Positions 8,211 through 17,492 of a DNA stretch of 45,090 nt are shown here, piece by piece (the stretch's first letter is position 1; each line of letters opens with the position of its first letter). This stretch comes from Priestia flexa NBRC 15715 (GTDB taxonomy: Bacteria; Bacillota; Bacilli; Bacillales; Bacillaceae_H), in contig NZ_BCVD01000014.1 in the NCBI RefSeq assembly GCF_001591565.1, positions 1 to 45,090 of the forward strand, in the 5' to 3' direction. The notes under the pieces were generated by a model. That model saw only the letters and a list, made by a program, of their open reading frames with translations. It ran no database searches and was not told the DNA's origin. The translations under genes and the position numbers were made by a program.

Positions 8211-9098
8211 TTGTTAAGAGATTTATTTACTAAAAATACAAAAAATGCAAAGAATACAAAGAAGAAAAAGTATGCTTCAGTTCCATCAGAACACCTAAAA
8301 CAAGATGTACCGGAAGGAATTATGACGAAGTGTAAAAAATGTAAAAAAATTATGTACACCAAAGAGCTTAATAAAAATCTAAAAGTGTGCTTAAACTGCG
8401 GACATCATCACCAAATGACTGCTAAAGAAAGAATTAGTAGCTTAATTGATGAAGGTACGTTTATTGAATATGATCGTACAATGCGCTCTCAAAACCCTTT
8501 AGAATTTCCCGATTATGTTGAAAAGTTGGAGAAAGACCGTGAAAAAACGGGCCTTAGTGAAGCTATTGTAACGGGTGAAGGAGACATTGATGGTTTAAAA
8601 GTAGTCGTTGCCGTTATGGATTCACATTTTAGAATGGGAAGCATGGGCTCTGTTGTAGGTGAAAAAATTACAAGAGCTATCGAAAAAGCAAAGGATTTAG
8701 GCGTACCGTTTCTTATTTTTACAGCATCAGGTGGAGCTAGGATGCAAGAAGGTATCTTAAGTTTAATGCAAATGGCTAAGACAAGCTCAGCGTTAAAAAT
8801 GTATAGTGATAAAGGTGGACTCATTATTTCCATCATGACGCACCCTACAACGGGAGGCGTATCCGCTAGTTTTGCTTCGTTAGGAGATTATAATCTAGCA
8901 GAGCCGGGTGCTTTAATTGGTTTTGCAGGTCGAAGAATTATTGAGCAAACTATTCGAGAAGAGCTACCGGAGGATTTCCAAACTGCAGAATTTTTATTAA
9001 AGCACGGTCAATTAGATGCGGTTGTGGCGCGTCACAATTTAAAAGAAACGCTCACGAATATTTTAGACATTCATGTAGGAGGTGACGTACAGTGGTAA
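8211..9098 (+). CDS. accD: Acetyl-CoA carboxylase carboxyltransferase beta subunit
   Basis: With AccA it forms the carboxyltransferase that moves CO2 from biotin-carrier protein to acetyl-CoA, giving malonyl-CoA for fatty acid synthesis. It has an N-terminal zinc ribbon (CKKC...CLNCG, about residues 42-64) and a crotonase-like domain with [12 protein letters not shown] and [16 protein letters not shown]. The start is a TTG preceded at 6 nt by an excellent AAAAGGAGGT. A Lys/Asn-rich near-repeat ([12 protein letters not shown]) makes the N-terminus a few residues longer than in B. subtilis (295 versus 290). The 252-bp upstream spacer holds a 7-bp inverted repeat TGCTTAT/ATAAGCA; I could not define a promoter. 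Overlaps accA by 7 bp. Confidence 0.96.
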   Translation: MLRDLFTKNTKNAKNTKKKKYASVPSEHLKQDVPEGIMTKCKKCKKIMYTKELNKNLKVCLNCGHHHQMTAKERISSLIDEGTFIEYDRTMRSQNPLEFPDYVEKLEKDREKTGLSEAIVTGEGDIDGLKVVVAVMDSHFRMGSMGSVVGEKITRAIEKAKDLGVPFLIFTASGGARMQEGILSLMQMAKTSSALKMYSDKGGLIISIMTHPTTGGVSASFASLGDYNLAEPGALIGFAGRRIIEQTIREELPEDFQTAEFLLKHGQLDAVVARHNLKETLTNILDIHVGGDVQW

Positions 9099-10069
9099 GT
9101 GAATTAGAATTCGAACGTCCAATCGTGGAATTGCGTAATAAAATTGCAGAGTTAAAGGAATTTGCAACAAACACCGATGTTGATTTATCAACAGAGATTG
9201 AAAAGCTAGAAAAGCGCTTGGAAAAAGTAGAAAAAGATATTTATAACCACTTAAGCCCATGGAATCGTGTGCAGATTGCGCGTCATCCTGAACGACCAAC
9301 TACGCTTGATTATATTTCAAGGCTGTTTACTAATTTTTTAGAGTGTCATGGTGACCGTTATTATGGTGATGATGAAGCCATCGTAGGAGGAATCGCTAAG
9401 TTCCAAGGTGTACCTGTCACGGTTATTGGTCATCAGCGTGGTAAAGATACGAAAGAGAATATTCGTCGCAATTTTGGAATGCCACATCCTGAGGGATATC
9501 GTAAAGCATTACGTTTAATGAAGCAGGCTGAAAAGTTTAACAGACCAATTATTTGCTTTATTGATACAAAAGGCGCTTACCCAGGAAAAGCAGCGGAAGA
9601 AAGAGGACAAAGTGAAGCCATCGCAAAAAACCTTTTTGAAATGGCTGGCTTAACTGTACCTATCGTTTGTATTGTTATTGGAGAAGGAGGAAGTGGAGGA
9701 GCATTAGGACTTGGTGTAGGGAACCATCTTCATATGCTTGAAAACTCCACGTACTCTGTTATCTCTCCAGAAGGTGCTGCTGCCTTACTGTGGAAAGATG
9801 CAACGCTTGCTAAGCAAGCAGCAGAAACAATGAAAATTACGGCACCAGATTTAAAAGAACTAGGCATTGTGGATGAGGTTGTGGAAGAAGTCAAAGGTGG
9901 AGCTCATCGTAATATTGATGAACAAGCAGCTTATATGGAAGTAGCGATTCGTAGCTCTTTACAAGAATTAACAAAATTAACAAAAGAGCAATTAGTTGAA
10001 GAACGCTATGAAAAATACAAAAAAATCGGACAGTTTTCAGCTGAAACCGATGCCATCGGTGTGAAATAA
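9092..10069 (+). CDS. accA: Acetyl-CoA carboxylase carboxyltransferase alpha subunit
   Basis: Partner of AccD in the cytoplasmic acetyl-CoA carboxyltransferase. The 325-residue protein has the N-terminal helical segment ([20 protein letters not shown]), the PTTLDYI motif, [20 protein letters not shown], and the oxyanion-forming Gly loop [15 protein letters not shown]. Length equals the B. subtilis protein. Translation begins at a GTG inside the accD end, with AGGAGGTG 7 nt upstream, giving a coupled accDA pair that supports equimolar synthesis. Unlike the B. subtilis arrangement, pfkA does not follow. Confidence 0.96.
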   Translation: MVSELEFERPIVELRNKIAELKEFATNTDVDLSTEIEKLEKRLEKVEKDIYNHLSPWNRVQIARHPERPTTLDYISRLFTNFLECHGDRYYGDDEAIVGGIAKFQGVPVTVIGHQRGKDTKENIRRNFGMPHPEGYRKALRLMKQAEKFNRPIICFIDTKGAYPGKAAEERGQSEAIAKNLFEMAGLTVPIVCIVIGEGGSGGALGLGVGNHLHMLENSTYSVISPEGAAALLWKDATLAKQAAETMKITAPDLKELGIVDEVVEEVKGGAHRNIDEQAAYMEVAIRSSLQELTKLTKEQLVEERYEKYKKIGQFSAETDAIGVK

Positions 10070-10077
10070 ACAACGAA

Positions 10078-10107
10078 GCATCCTCTACTTAGATAGGGGG
10101 TGCATTT
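10078..10107 (+). terminator. Probable accDA terminator
   Basis: GCATCCTCT pairs with AGGGGGTGC (with G-U pairs) around a short loop, followed by a brief T-rich tract (ATTTTCT). The tract is modest, so read-through is possible. Confidence 0.55.
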
Positions 10108-10598
10108 TCTCGTTTCTACAATAGCGCTTCTCTATTGTGTTTCATAGTTCTTCATGGTATTTTATAGACAGCAAAACCCTATAGGATTCTTAAGAAGAAG
10201 CCTGCATTTTCCTCTAATGGATTTAAAATACATTGTTGTAGGAAAAGCAACCCGCTTCTTTTATTGTAATGTCTAAAACCAATTTTTATAGGCATGCTTG
10301 TCAGATAGACGGGAATAGTAAAATCATTAGATAAACCAAGTGAATTGTAGTAAAAAAACAACTAGTTAAGGGTAAAATTATGCTATGAGTGTACAATACA
10401 TCATGTGTTGTGATAGTCTATTTACTGCTTACATAATAGTTCTTTCTTTGGTTTAAAGAGAGCATATCATCGCCTGACTAAGCTACATATTGCTGTTAAC
10501 ATGTAAAGTAAAAGGTGATTAGTCCAGTAACTTTGAGTGCTAGGTTTGTACAATTACTTGAGAAGTTTGGTTATACCACTATATAGGAGGAAGATAGA
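10108..10598. other. Non-coding gap at the usual pfkA position
   Basis: About 490 bp without a credible gene. In B. subtilis and most relatives pfkA lies here, between accA and pyk. I see no PfkA-like remnant in any frame; the 60-codon minus-strand ORF (10179-10361) starts at TTG without a ribosome-binding site. The gap includes a long interrupted inverted repeat (10195-10260): AAGAAGC pairs with GCTTCTT and TTTTCC with GGAAAA around a 28-nt apical loop, followed by TTTTATT. A dyad TGGTTATACCA lies at 10568-10578. No confident promoter for pyk was found. Confidence 0.7.
10568..10578. promoter_or_regulatory. FadR-like dyad before pyk
   Basis: TGGTTATACCA is a TGGT-N3-ACCA inverted repeat fitting the FadR-subfamily pattern TNGTNNNACNA. 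It ends about 7 bp before the pyk ribosome-binding site. It shares arms with the operator upstream of ytsJ. One chance match in 45 kb is expected, so the assignment rests on location. Confidence 0.3.
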
Positions 10599-12359
10599 AT
10601 GCGTAAAACAAAAATTGTAGGTACTATTGGTCCAGCAAGTGAAAGTGTAGAAAAGTTAGTTGAACTATTTAACTCTGGTTTAAATGTTTGTCGTTTAAAC
10701 TTTTCACACGGTGATTTCGAAGAGCATGGTGCACGTATTGTTAACATTCGTGAAGCTGCTAAAAAAACAGGGAAAACAATCGGAATTTTACTTGATACAA
10801 AAGGTCCGGAAATTCGTACAAATACAATGGAGAACGGTGCAATTGATTTAGAAGAAGGTTCTGAAATCATCGTTTCTATGCAAGAAGTAGTAGGAACAAC
10901 TGAAAAGTTCTCAATTACATACCCTGGTCTAGTAGAAGATGTACACCCAGGTTCTAAAATCCTGTTAGACGATGGCTTAATTGGACTGGAAGTATTAGAA
11001 GTTAATAAAGCTGCTGGTGAAATCAAAACAAAAGTACTAAACCCAGGTACTTTGAAAAATAAAAAAGGTGTTAACGTACCAAACGTAAGTGTAAACTTAC
11101 CAGGTATTACAGAAAAAGATGCAAACGACATCGTGTTTGGAATCGAGCAGGGTGTTGATTTCATCGCTGCATCTTTCGTTCGCCGTGCGTCTGACGTATT
11201 AGAAATTCGTGAACTATTAGAAAAGAACAATGCTCCACACATTCAAATCATTTCAAAAATTGAAAACCAAGAAGGTGTCGATAATATCGATGAAATTCTT
11301 GAAGTGTCTGATGGCTTAATGGTTGCTCGTGGTGACTTAGGAGTAGAAATTCCTGCTGAAGAAGTACCGTTAGTACAAAAAGATTTAATCAGAAAATGTA
11401 ACGAGCTTGGTAAACCTGTTATCACAGCAACACAAATGCTGGATTCTATGCAACGTAACCCACGCCCAACTCGCGCAGAGGCAAGTGACGTAGCGAACGC
11501 AATCTTTGATGGTACAGATGCAATTATGTTATCCGGTGAGACTGCTGCTGGTTCTTATCCAATCGAAGCTGTTCAAACAATGCATTCGATTGCATCACGT
11601 GCAGAACAAGCTCTAAACTATCGTGAAATCTTACAACAACGCAGCAAGCGAGTAGGTACATCTATTACAGATTCAATCGGTCAATCTGTAGGACATACGG
11701 CACTTAACTTAAATGCAAGTGCAATTGTTGCTCCAACTGAAAGCGGATATACGGCAAAAATCGTTTCAAAATACCGTCCACAATCTCCAATCGTAGCGGT
11801 AGCAGCAAATGATTCAGTAGCTCGTCGTTTAGCGTTAGTATGGGGAGTAACACCAGTTGTAGGTGAGCGTTGCACAAATATTGATGACATGTTAGAGCAT
11901 GCTGTAAACGACGCAGTAAAAACGGGCATTGTATCTCAAGGAGATCTAGTTATTATTACAGCAGGTGTACCTGTTGGAGAATCTGGTGCTACAAACCTAA
12001 TGAAAGTACAAGTTGTAGGTGATGTATTAGCAAAGGGTCAAGGCATCGGTCGTAAATCAGCGGTTGGGCAAGTAGTTATTGCGAAAAGCGCAGCTGAAGC
12101 AAACGAAAAAATGACAGAAGGCGCAATTTTAGTTACAAATAGCACAGACCGCGACATGATTAGTGCAGTTGAAAAAGCAAGTGCATTAATTACAGAAGAA
12201 GGTGGCTTAACAAGCCATGCAGCTGTTGTAGGGCTAAACTTAAGCATTCCTGTCATTGTAGGCGTAGAAGGCGCAACAGTTACGTTTAAAGATGGACAAG
12301 ACATTACAGTAGATTCAGCTCGTGGCGTTGTATACAATGGCCATGCAAGCATTCTGTAA
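10599..12359 (+). CDS. pyk: Pyruvate kinase
   Basis: Phosphoenolpyruvate plus ADP to pyruvate plus ATP, the last step of glycolysis. The 586-residue protein has the TIM barrel ([25 protein letters not shown]), the inserted B domain (about 72-170), the catalytic Lys loop [10 protein letters not shown] and [12 protein letters not shown], and the Mg/K motif ATQMLDSM. As in other bacilli, a C-terminal PEP-utiliser domain follows, with the phosphohistidine-like motif [11 protein letters not shown] (about 542-552). AGGAGGAAG precedes the ATG. It normally shares a transcript with pfkA; here it stands alone between a non-coding gap and a strong terminator. Confidence 0.97.
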   Translation: MRKTKIVGTIGPASESVEKLVELFNSGLNVCRLNFSHGDFEEHGARIVNIREAAKKTGKTIGILLDTKGPEIRTNTMENGAIDLEEGSEIIVSMQEVVGTTEKFSITYPGLVEDVHPGSKILLDDGLIGLEVLEVNKAAGEIKTKVLNPGTLKNKKGVNVPNVSVNLPGITEKDANDIVFGIEQGVDFIAASFVRRASDVLEIRELLEKNNAPHIQIISKIENQEGVDNIDEILEVSDGLMVARGDLGVEIPAEEVPLVQKDLIRKCNELGKPVITATQMLDSMQRNPRPTRAEASDVANAIFDGTDAIMLSGETAAGSYPIEAVQTMHSIASRAEQALNYREILQQRSKRVGTSITDSIGQSVGHTALNLNASAIVAPTESGYTAKIVSKYRPQSPIVAVAANDSVARRLALVWGVTPVVGERCTNIDDMLEHAVNDAVKTGIVSQGDLVIITAGVPVGESGATNLMKVQVVGDVLAKGQGIGRKSAVGQVVIAKSAAEANEKMTEGAILVTNSTDRDMISAVEKASALITEEGGLTSHAAVVGLNLSIPVIVGVEGATVTFKDGQDITVDSARGVVYNGHASIL

Positions 12360-12370
12360 GGTATAATTAA

Positions 12371-12402
12371 GAAAAAGAGAAGGTCTTTACCTTCTCTTTT
12401 TC
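12371..12402 (+). terminator. pyk terminator
   Basis: A 13-bp perfect stem, GAAAAAGAGAAGG with CCTTCTCTTTTTC around a 6-nt loop; the descending arm itself supplies the U-rich tail. Confidence 0.85.
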
Positions 12403-12430
12403 TATAGTCAGATATTAAGGAGAGTTGACG

Positions 12431-12820
12431 GTGAAATTTCTCGTTCCAATTTTAATTATTATCCCTGCTATTGAAATCACATTATTGCTTACAGTAAGTT
12501 CGAAAATTGGTATTTTACCAACATTTTTCTTGATTTTAGCAACGGGAATATTAGGAGCTTATTTAGCAAAGAAGCAAGGTATGAAGACCTTACACAAAGC
12601 ACGACAGCAAATGAATTCTGGCCAAGTTCCCGGTGAAGCAATTGTAGATGGGCTCTGTATCTTAATCGGCGGTCTTTTACTATTGACACCGGGCTTCTTT
12701 ACCGATACAACGGGTTTTTTACTACTTATTCCTGCAACAAGAAAGTTTATCAAACCAACTGTTATGAAGTTATTCCAGCGACTGTTTCAAAATCGTGGAA
12801 GGTTTACGATTATTCGCTAA
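12431..12820 (+). CDS. fxsA: FxsA family membrane protein
   Basis: A 129-residue membrane protein of the FxsA family, named for suppression of phage T7 exclusion by the E. coli F plasmid when overproduced; its role in bacilli is unknown. Three to four hydrophobic segments are visible (residues 3-22, 27-44 and 75-97) with the family signature ATGILGAYLAKKQG and GGLLLLTPGFFTD. The GTG at 12431 is chosen because AAGGAG lies 8 nt upstream; an in-frame TTG at 12425 is too close. It follows pyk as in B. subtilis and is convergent with ytvI. Confidence 0.9.
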   Translation: MKFLVPILIIIPAIEITLLLTVSSKIGILPTFFLILATGILGAYLAKKQGMKTLHKARQQMNSGQVPGEAIVDGLCILIGGLLLLTPGFFTDTTGFLLLIPATRKFIKPTVMKLFQRLFQNRGRFTIIR

Positions 12821-12851
12821 GAATGAAAATCAGGGTACCGACTAAAAAAAG

Positions 12852-12896
12852 AGTGTGCTATCAATGAGAAAAACTCTCTCATGAAGCACACTTTTA
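12852..12896. terminator. Bidirectional terminator fxsA / ytvI
   Basis: AGTGTGCT pairs with AGCACACT, with a second nested stem ATGAGA/TCTCAT inside. A run of A precedes and T follows, so both convergent genes can terminate here; it overlaps the ytvI stop codon. Confidence 0.85.
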
Positions 12897-14003
12897 TTTT
12901 GCAATAATAAAATTTTTAATATCTGTAAATACACCAGCTGAGTGTAGCGTACGAATGATAACCAATAAAATGGGCCCAACAATTAATCCGAGAAAACCAA
13001 TTAATTTAAAGCCGACAAACAAAGCAATCAAAGTAGCTAAAGGATCTAATCCAATACTCGATGATAGGATTTTAGGTTCCATAATTTGGCGCTGTACGAT
13101 AACCACTAAGTATAAAACAGATAAACCAACGGCAAAGGAGATATTTCCAGTTGTAAACGTATAAATAATCCAAGGCACGAAGATGAGTCCGGTTCCTAAA
13201 TAAGGTAGTAAGTCTACAAAGCCGATAAGTAAAGCGATAGTAATTGAATAATCAACTCGTAAAATGAGTAGACCAGTAAGAACAATGATCGTTGTGATGG
13301 AAATAAGCGTAAGTTGAGCTTGAATAAATCCAAAAAGTGCTTTTTTTAGCTCTCCGATTACAGCTTCACTACTCTGTTTCACCTTTGGTGGTAAAAAGCT
13401 TTTGCTAAATGCAAGGAAACGATTCCAGTCCTTGCTGATAAAGAAGGTAGCAAGTAAGGAAAAAATAACAACAGTTGCGATGTTAGGGAGCCATCCGAGA
13501 AAAGTTGGGATCGCTTGTAAAAGTCGCTGTAAAAAGTCTCCGACAGTTGTTGTAATACTACTGCCAACGTTTTGAATATTTGTTAAAATAGTTTCCTGTT
13601 GGTTATGGTTTAAGCTGTTAAACATTGAAGCAATTTGGTTATAAAGAGGAATCAGTTTGCTGGCAATAAAGTTTTCGATGTATACGATGACGGCTTCAAA
13701 ATTAGTTGGAACGACTTTTGCTAGATAGGTTGTACCGGCTATTATTTCAGTCACTAATAGCGTAATCGAGCCTGCTAGAATGGAAAAAATAAGCATGATG
13801 GAAATAAGAACAGCAATGTAGCGTTTACACTTTAACGTACGCTCAAAAAAGTTTACGATTGGATTCATGAAGAGTGCAATAATAAAGGCAATGATGAATG
13901 GATAAAGCAGCGTTGAAAGGTAATAAATGACTATAAGTGTGGCGCTTAAACCAGTCAATAAGATGACGATTCGTAAAAAACGAACCCAATAGATTTTAGG
14001 CAA
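12894..14003 (-). CDS. ytvI: AI-2E transporter family (UPF0118) membrane protein YtvI
   Basis: A 369-residue polytopic membrane protein of the AI-2E transporter/permease superfamily. It has N-terminal hydrophobic pairs (about residues 7-55), a helix near 65-90, a soluble central loop (about 100-200) and a C-terminal block with the family motif GFVDLLPYLGTGLIFVPW and LGLIVGPI. Substrate unknown. I chose a TTG at 14003 because a perfect AAAGGAGGT lies 11 nt upstream and the length then matches B. subtilis YtvI (371). Readings from further upstream add 37 residues of unrelated sequence spanning that site. Divergent from ytwI. Confidence 0.9.
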   Translation of the reverse strand: MPKIYWVRFLRIVILLTGLSATLIVIYYLSTLLYPFIIAFIIALFMNPIVNFFERTLKCKRYIAVLISIMLIFSILAGSITLLVTEIIAGTTYLAKVVPTNFEAVIVYIENFIASKLIPLYNQIASMFNSLNHNQQETILTNIQNVGSSITTTVGDFLQRLLQAIPTFLGWLPNIATVVIFSLLATFFISKDWNRFLAFSKSFLPPKVKQSSEAVIGELKKALFGFIQAQLTLISITTIIVLTGLLILRVDYSITIALLIGFVDLLPYLGTGLIFVPWIIYTFTTGNISFAVGLSVLYLVVIVQRQIMEPKILSSSIGLDPLATLIALFVGFKLIGFLGLIVGPILLVIIRTLHSAGVFTDIKNFIIAK

Positions 14004-14141
14004 GCAGTTAACAACCTCCTTTAAAAATAGTTTTGTTAGTATTTTACAACTTTTATGAAAGAGTGAAAAGAAAAAAGTGGGTTTTTCACTAGAAAATAAG
14101 ATCAAAATAAGCATGAAAGTAATGAAAGGAAGGATGAACGA

Positions 14142-14600
14142 ATGTTTTCACAACCAGTTATGTTTTTAGCTATTTTATTGGTTATAGGATTGATTGCAAA
14201 AAATCAGTCGTTAATTATCGCTGTAGGTTTTCTATTAGTTATTAAATTAATAGGTCTAGACAGTAAGGTATTTCCCTATCTACAGTCTAAAGGAATTAAT
14301 CTAGGTGTGACCGTTATTACAGTTGCGGTATTAGTGCCGATTGCAACAGGTGATATTGGTTTTAAACAATTGGGAGAAGCTATTAAGTCGTCATATGCTT
14401 GGGTAGCATTAGCTGCAGGAATTTTAGTGGCAATTATTGCTAAATATGGACTGACTTTATTGTCGGAAGATCCCCATATTACAACGGCTCTTGTATTTGG
14501 TACAATCCTAGCTGTGACGCTATTTCAAGGGGTTGCTGTAGGTCCTCTGATTGGTGCAGGAATTGCCTATTTATTTATTAAAATTACAGAGTTATTTTAG
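14142..14600 (+). CDS. ytwI: DUF441 / UPF0756 membrane protein YtwI
   Basis: A 152-residue, very hydrophobic protein with four to five transmembrane helices (about 4-30, 48-65, 83-101, 108-133 and 134-148) and few polar residues. Family and position next to ytvI and before citZ match B. subtilis YtwI; its function is unknown. The ATG is preceded by AAAGGAAGG. Its downstream flank has no clear hairpin terminator, only A/T-rich DNA leading into the citZ promoter. Confidence 0.88.
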   Translation: MFSQPVMFLAILLVIGLIAKNQSLIIAVGFLLVIKLIGLDSKVFPYLQSKGINLGVTVITVAVLVPIATGDIGFKQLGEAIKSSYAWVALAAGILVAIIAKYGLTLLSEDPHITTALVFGTILAVTLFQGVAVGPLIGAGIAYLFIKITELF

Positions 14601-14651
14601 TGGAAATTTTTTTATAATAACAATTTTTTTAAAATTTATTTACTCTTTTCA

Positions 14652-14680
14652 TTCACAAAAGTCAGATAATTGTTTATAAT
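14652..14680 (+). promoter_or_regulatory. Sigma-A promoter of citZ
   Basis: TTCACA (14652-14657), a 17-bp spacer and a perfect TATAAT (14675-14680). It predicts an unusually long citZ leader of about 278 nt. Confidence 0.75.
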
Positions 14681-14704
14681 ATAGTTTGAAGCCGCATCTC
14701 ATTA

Positions 14705-14718
14705 CATACAATTGTATG
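14705..14718. promoter_or_regulatory. Palindrome in the citZ leader
   Basis: CATACAATTGTATG is a perfect 14-bp palindrome starting about 18 bp after the predicted transcription start, followed by CGTATACG at 14725-14732. A protein operator is possible; I cannot assign it to a known regulator. Confidence 0.35.
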
Positions 14719-14790
14719 ATATAACGTATACGATCAAACAACTAAAAAGCATGCTAGATAGCATAATTTCTTTATGTTATTTAGCAATAC

Positions 14791-14808
14791 GAAAATGTAA
14801 GCATTTTC
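14791..14808. promoter_or_regulatory. cre-like dyad in the citZ leader
   Basis: GAAAATG-TAAG-CATTTTC is a perfect 7-bp inverted repeat. The internal TGTAAGCATTTTCT matches the CcpA cre pattern TGWAANCGNTNWCA with two mismatches. B. subtilis citZ is repressed by CcpA through a site downstream of its promoter, as here. Confidence 0.5.
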
Positions 14809-14964
14809 TTTTTTGTCAGGGTCTTAAGAAAAGCCTATGAGGAATGCTGTGCTTCTATAGAAATGTCTTATGTGATGTGGAATTGAGCCAACGCTCAATA
14901 TAATTTATTTTTGTATGTACAATAGGGTGTATGGGGAAATCTTTTCTGTAAAGGAGATGGGAAT

Positions 14965-16083
14965 ATGACTGCGACTCGAGGTTTAGAGGGAGTTGTTGCG
15001 ACAACTTCAGCGGTAAGCTCCATTATTGACGACACGCTAACTTATCGTGGTTACAATATTGATGATTTAGCAGACTATGCTACATTTGAAGAAGTAGTTT
15101 ATTTGCTTTGGCATGGAAAATTACCAAATAAAGAAGAATTATCTATTTTTTCTAGGTTACTAGCAGAGAATGCTAAATTACCTCATGAAGTATTAAATCA
15201 TTTCAAAACATATCCAATTAAAGACGTTCATCCAATGGCAGCTTTAAGAACAGCTGTATCACTAATTGGCTTGTACGATCCAGAAGCAGACCTAATGGAT
15301 GAAGAAGCTAATTATCGTAAGGCAGTTCGCCTACAAGCCAAATTACCGACAATTGTAACAGCCTTTTCACGCATTCGCAAAGGGATGGATCCAATTGAAC
15401 CAAATGAAAACTATAGCGTTGCAGCCAACTTCTTGTACATGTTAACGGGGAATGAACCGACTGACATCGAAGTTGAAGCATTTAATAAAGCACTTGTCTT
15501 ACACGCTGACCATGAGCTAAATGCATCTACATTTACCGCTCGCGTCTGTGTGGCAACTCTCTCAGATATTTATTCTGGTATTACAGCAGCAATCGGAGCC
15601 TTAAAAGGACCTCTTCATGGTGGTGCAAATGAAGCCGTTATGAAAATGCTATCTGATATTGAAACGGTAGAAAATGCAGAGCCGTATATTCGTAGTAAGT
15701 TAGCAAATAAAGAGAAGATTATGGGCTTTGGTCACCGAGTGTATCAGCAAGGGGATCCACGTGCTAAACATTTGAGAGAGATGTCTGAGAAGCTTACAAA
15801 ACAAGCTGGAGACTCTACTCTTTATGAAATGTCTGTAAAGATTGAAGAGATTGTTACAAGTGAGAAGAAGCTACCACCAAACGTAGACTTCTATTCCGCT
15901 TCTGTCTATCACAGTCTAGGAATTGATCATGATTTGTTTACACCAATCTTTGCTGTAAGCCGCGTATCAGGTTGGGTAGCACATATTTTAGAACAGTATT
16001 CAAACAATCGATTAATTCGTCCACGTGCCGATTATATCGGCGAAGGAAAGCAAGCGTATATTCCGATTGAGCAAAGAGATTAA
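14965..16083 (+). CDS. citZ: Citrate synthase CitZ
   Basis: Condenses acetyl-CoA with oxaloacetate to citrate, the entry to the TCA cycle. The 372-residue length is typical of the short Gram-positive citrate synthases. Catalytic motifs are visible: LHGGANEAVMKML, GFGHRVYQQGDPRA, and the Asp in NVDFYSASVYHSLGI, followed by the Arg of RPRADYIG. An AAAGGAGATG site precedes the ATG. First gene of citZ-icd-mdh. The long leader with several dyads suggests catabolite control; aconitase binding to the citZ leader RNA is reported in B. subtilis but cannot be judged from sequence here. Confidence 0.97.
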   Translation: MTATRGLEGVVATTSAVSSIIDDTLTYRGYNIDDLADYATFEEVVYLLWHGKLPNKEELSIFSRLLAENAKLPHEVLNHFKTYPIKDVHPMAALRTAVSLIGLYDPEADLMDEEANYRKAVRLQAKLPTIVTAFSRIRKGMDPIEPNENYSVAANFLYMLTGNEPTDIEVEAFNKALVLHADHELNASTFTARVCVATLSDIYSGITAAIGALKGPLHGGANEAVMKMLSDIETVENAEPYIRSKLANKEKIMGFGHRVYQQGDPRAKHLREMSEKLTKQAGDSTLYEMSVKIEEIVTSEKKLPPNVDFYSASVYHSLGIDHDLFTPIFAVSRVSGWVAHILEQYSNNRLIRPRADYIGEGKQAYIPIEQRD

Positions 16084-16095
16084 CTTTTATGTAAG

Positions 16096-16126
16096 AAAGT
16101 GCTCAGCGTAAGTTGAGCACTTTATA
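16096..16126 (+). terminator. Intercistronic hairpin citZ-icd
   Basis: AAAGTGCTCA and TGAGCACTTT form a perfect 10-bp stem with an 8-nt loop, but only a short T-tract follows. It may be a partial terminator or a processing/stability element that lowers icd-mdh relative to citZ. Confidence 0.6.
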
Positions 16127-16174
16127 ATAAGCTATTAATCTATTAAGCTTTAAAACTTCAAGGGGGTTATTTTT

Positions 16175-17461
16175 ATGACAAACGGACAAAAAATTACGGT
16201 AACAAACGGAGTATTAAATGTACCTAACAATCCAGTAATTCCATATATCGAAGGAGACGGAATTGGTCCGGATATTTGGGCAGCAGCATCTCGTGTATTA
16301 GAAGCAGCTGTTGAAAAAGCATATGATGGCGAAAAAGAGATTGTTTGGAAAGAAGTATTAGCAGGGGAAAAAGCATTCAACGAAACTGGCGAGTGGCTAC
16401 CAGCTGAAACATTAGATGTTATTCGTGAGTACATAATCGCGATTAAGGGACCATTAACAACGCCAGTAGGTGGAGGAATCCGTTCACTAAACGTTGCTTT
16501 ACGTCAAGAGTTAGATTTGTTTACTTGCTTACGTCCAGTACGTTATTTCGAAGGTGTTCCATCACCAATTAAACGTCCAGAAGATACGGACATGGTTATC
16601 TTCCGTGAAAATACAGAGGATATCTATGCTGGTATCGAGTATGCAAAAGGTTCTGAAGAAGTTCAAAAGTTAATCAACTTCTTACAAACTGAAATGGGCG
16701 TTAATAAAATCCGTTTCCCTGAAACATCAGGTATTGGAATTAAGCCAGTATCATCTGAGGGTACAGAGCGCTTAGTTCGCGGAGCAATTAACTATGCAAT
16801 CGAACACGGTCGTAAGTCTGTAACGCTTGTTCATAAAGGAAACATCATGAAGTTTACTGAAGGTGCCTTCAAAAACTGGGGTTATGAATTAGCTGAAAAA
16901 GAATTCGGCGATAAAGTATTTACTTGGGCTCAATATGACCGCATCGTTGAAAAAGAAGGAAAAGATGCTGCAAATAAAGCACAAGCAGAAGCAGAAGCAG
17001 CTGGCAAAATTATCGTAAAAGATTCAATTGCAGATATCTTCTTACAGCAAATCTTAACTCGTCCTCGTGAGTTTGACGTAGTTGCAACAATGAACTTAAA
17101 TGGTGACTATATTTCTGATGCTTTAGCTGCGCAAGTAGGTGGAATTGGTATTGCACCGGGTGCTAACATTAACTATGAAACTGGACATGCAATCTTTGAA
17201 GCAACACATGGTACTGCTCCTAAATATGCAGGTCTAGACAAAGTAAACCCTTCATCTGTATTATTATCAGGTGTGTTAATGCTAGAACATTTAGGCTGGA
17301 CTGAAGCAGCTGCGCTTGTAATGGAATCAATGGAAAAAACAATCGCTTCTCAAGTAGTAACATATGATTTTGCTCGCTTAATGGATGGAGCGAAAGAAGT
17401 AAAATGCTCTGAGTTTGCAGATGAGTTAATTAAAAACTTAGGAAATCAAGTAACAGTATAA
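16175..17461 (+). CDS. icd: Isocitrate dehydrogenase (NADP+)
   Basis: Oxidative decarboxylation of isocitrate to 2-oxoglutarate in the TCA cycle. The 428-residue protein carries the substrate loop [16 protein letters not shown] (with the Ser phosphorylated in E. coli), [13 protein letters not shown], the [12 protein letters not shown] motif, the metal-binding acidic segment [19 protein letters not shown], and HGTAPKYAG...VNPSSV. The KYAG context is typical of NADP-specific bacterial enzymes. AGGGGG lies 8 nt before the ATG. It sits 91 bp after citZ and 31 bp before mdh. Confidence 0.97.
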   Translation: MTNGQKITVTNGVLNVPNNPVIPYIEGDGIGPDIWAAASRVLEAAVEKAYDGEKEIVWKEVLAGEKAFNETGEWLPAETLDVIREYIIAIKGPLTTPVGGGIRSLNVALRQELDLFTCLRPVRYFEGVPSPIKRPEDTDMVIFRENTEDIYAGIEYAKGSEEVQKLINFLQTEMGVNKIRFPETSGIGIKPVSSEGTERLVRGAINYAIEHGRKSVTLVHKGNIMKFTEGAFKNWGYELAEKEFGDKVFTWAQYDRIVEKEGKDAANKAQAEAEAAGKIIVKDSIADIFLQQILTRPREFDVVATMNLNGDYISDALAAQVGGIGIAPGANINYETGHAIFEATHGTAPKYAGLDKVNPSSVLLSGVLMLEHLGWTEAAALVMESMEKTIASQVVTYDFARLMDGAKEVKCSEFADELIKNLGNQVTV

Positions 17462-17492
17462 TAGTAAACGAGAACGATTTGGGGGAATTAAC

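Noticed and set aside
10179-10361. 60-codon minus-strand ORF in the pfkA gap
   Set aside because: TTG start without a ribosome-binding site, no recognisable domain, and it coincides with the long inverted repeat that explains the base pattern.
10571-11242. 223-codon minus-strand ORF opposite pyk
   Set aside because: It is antisense to the conserved start of pyruvate kinase, has low-complexity Ser/Thr/Phe-rich composition typical of codon shadows, and no ribosome-binding site.
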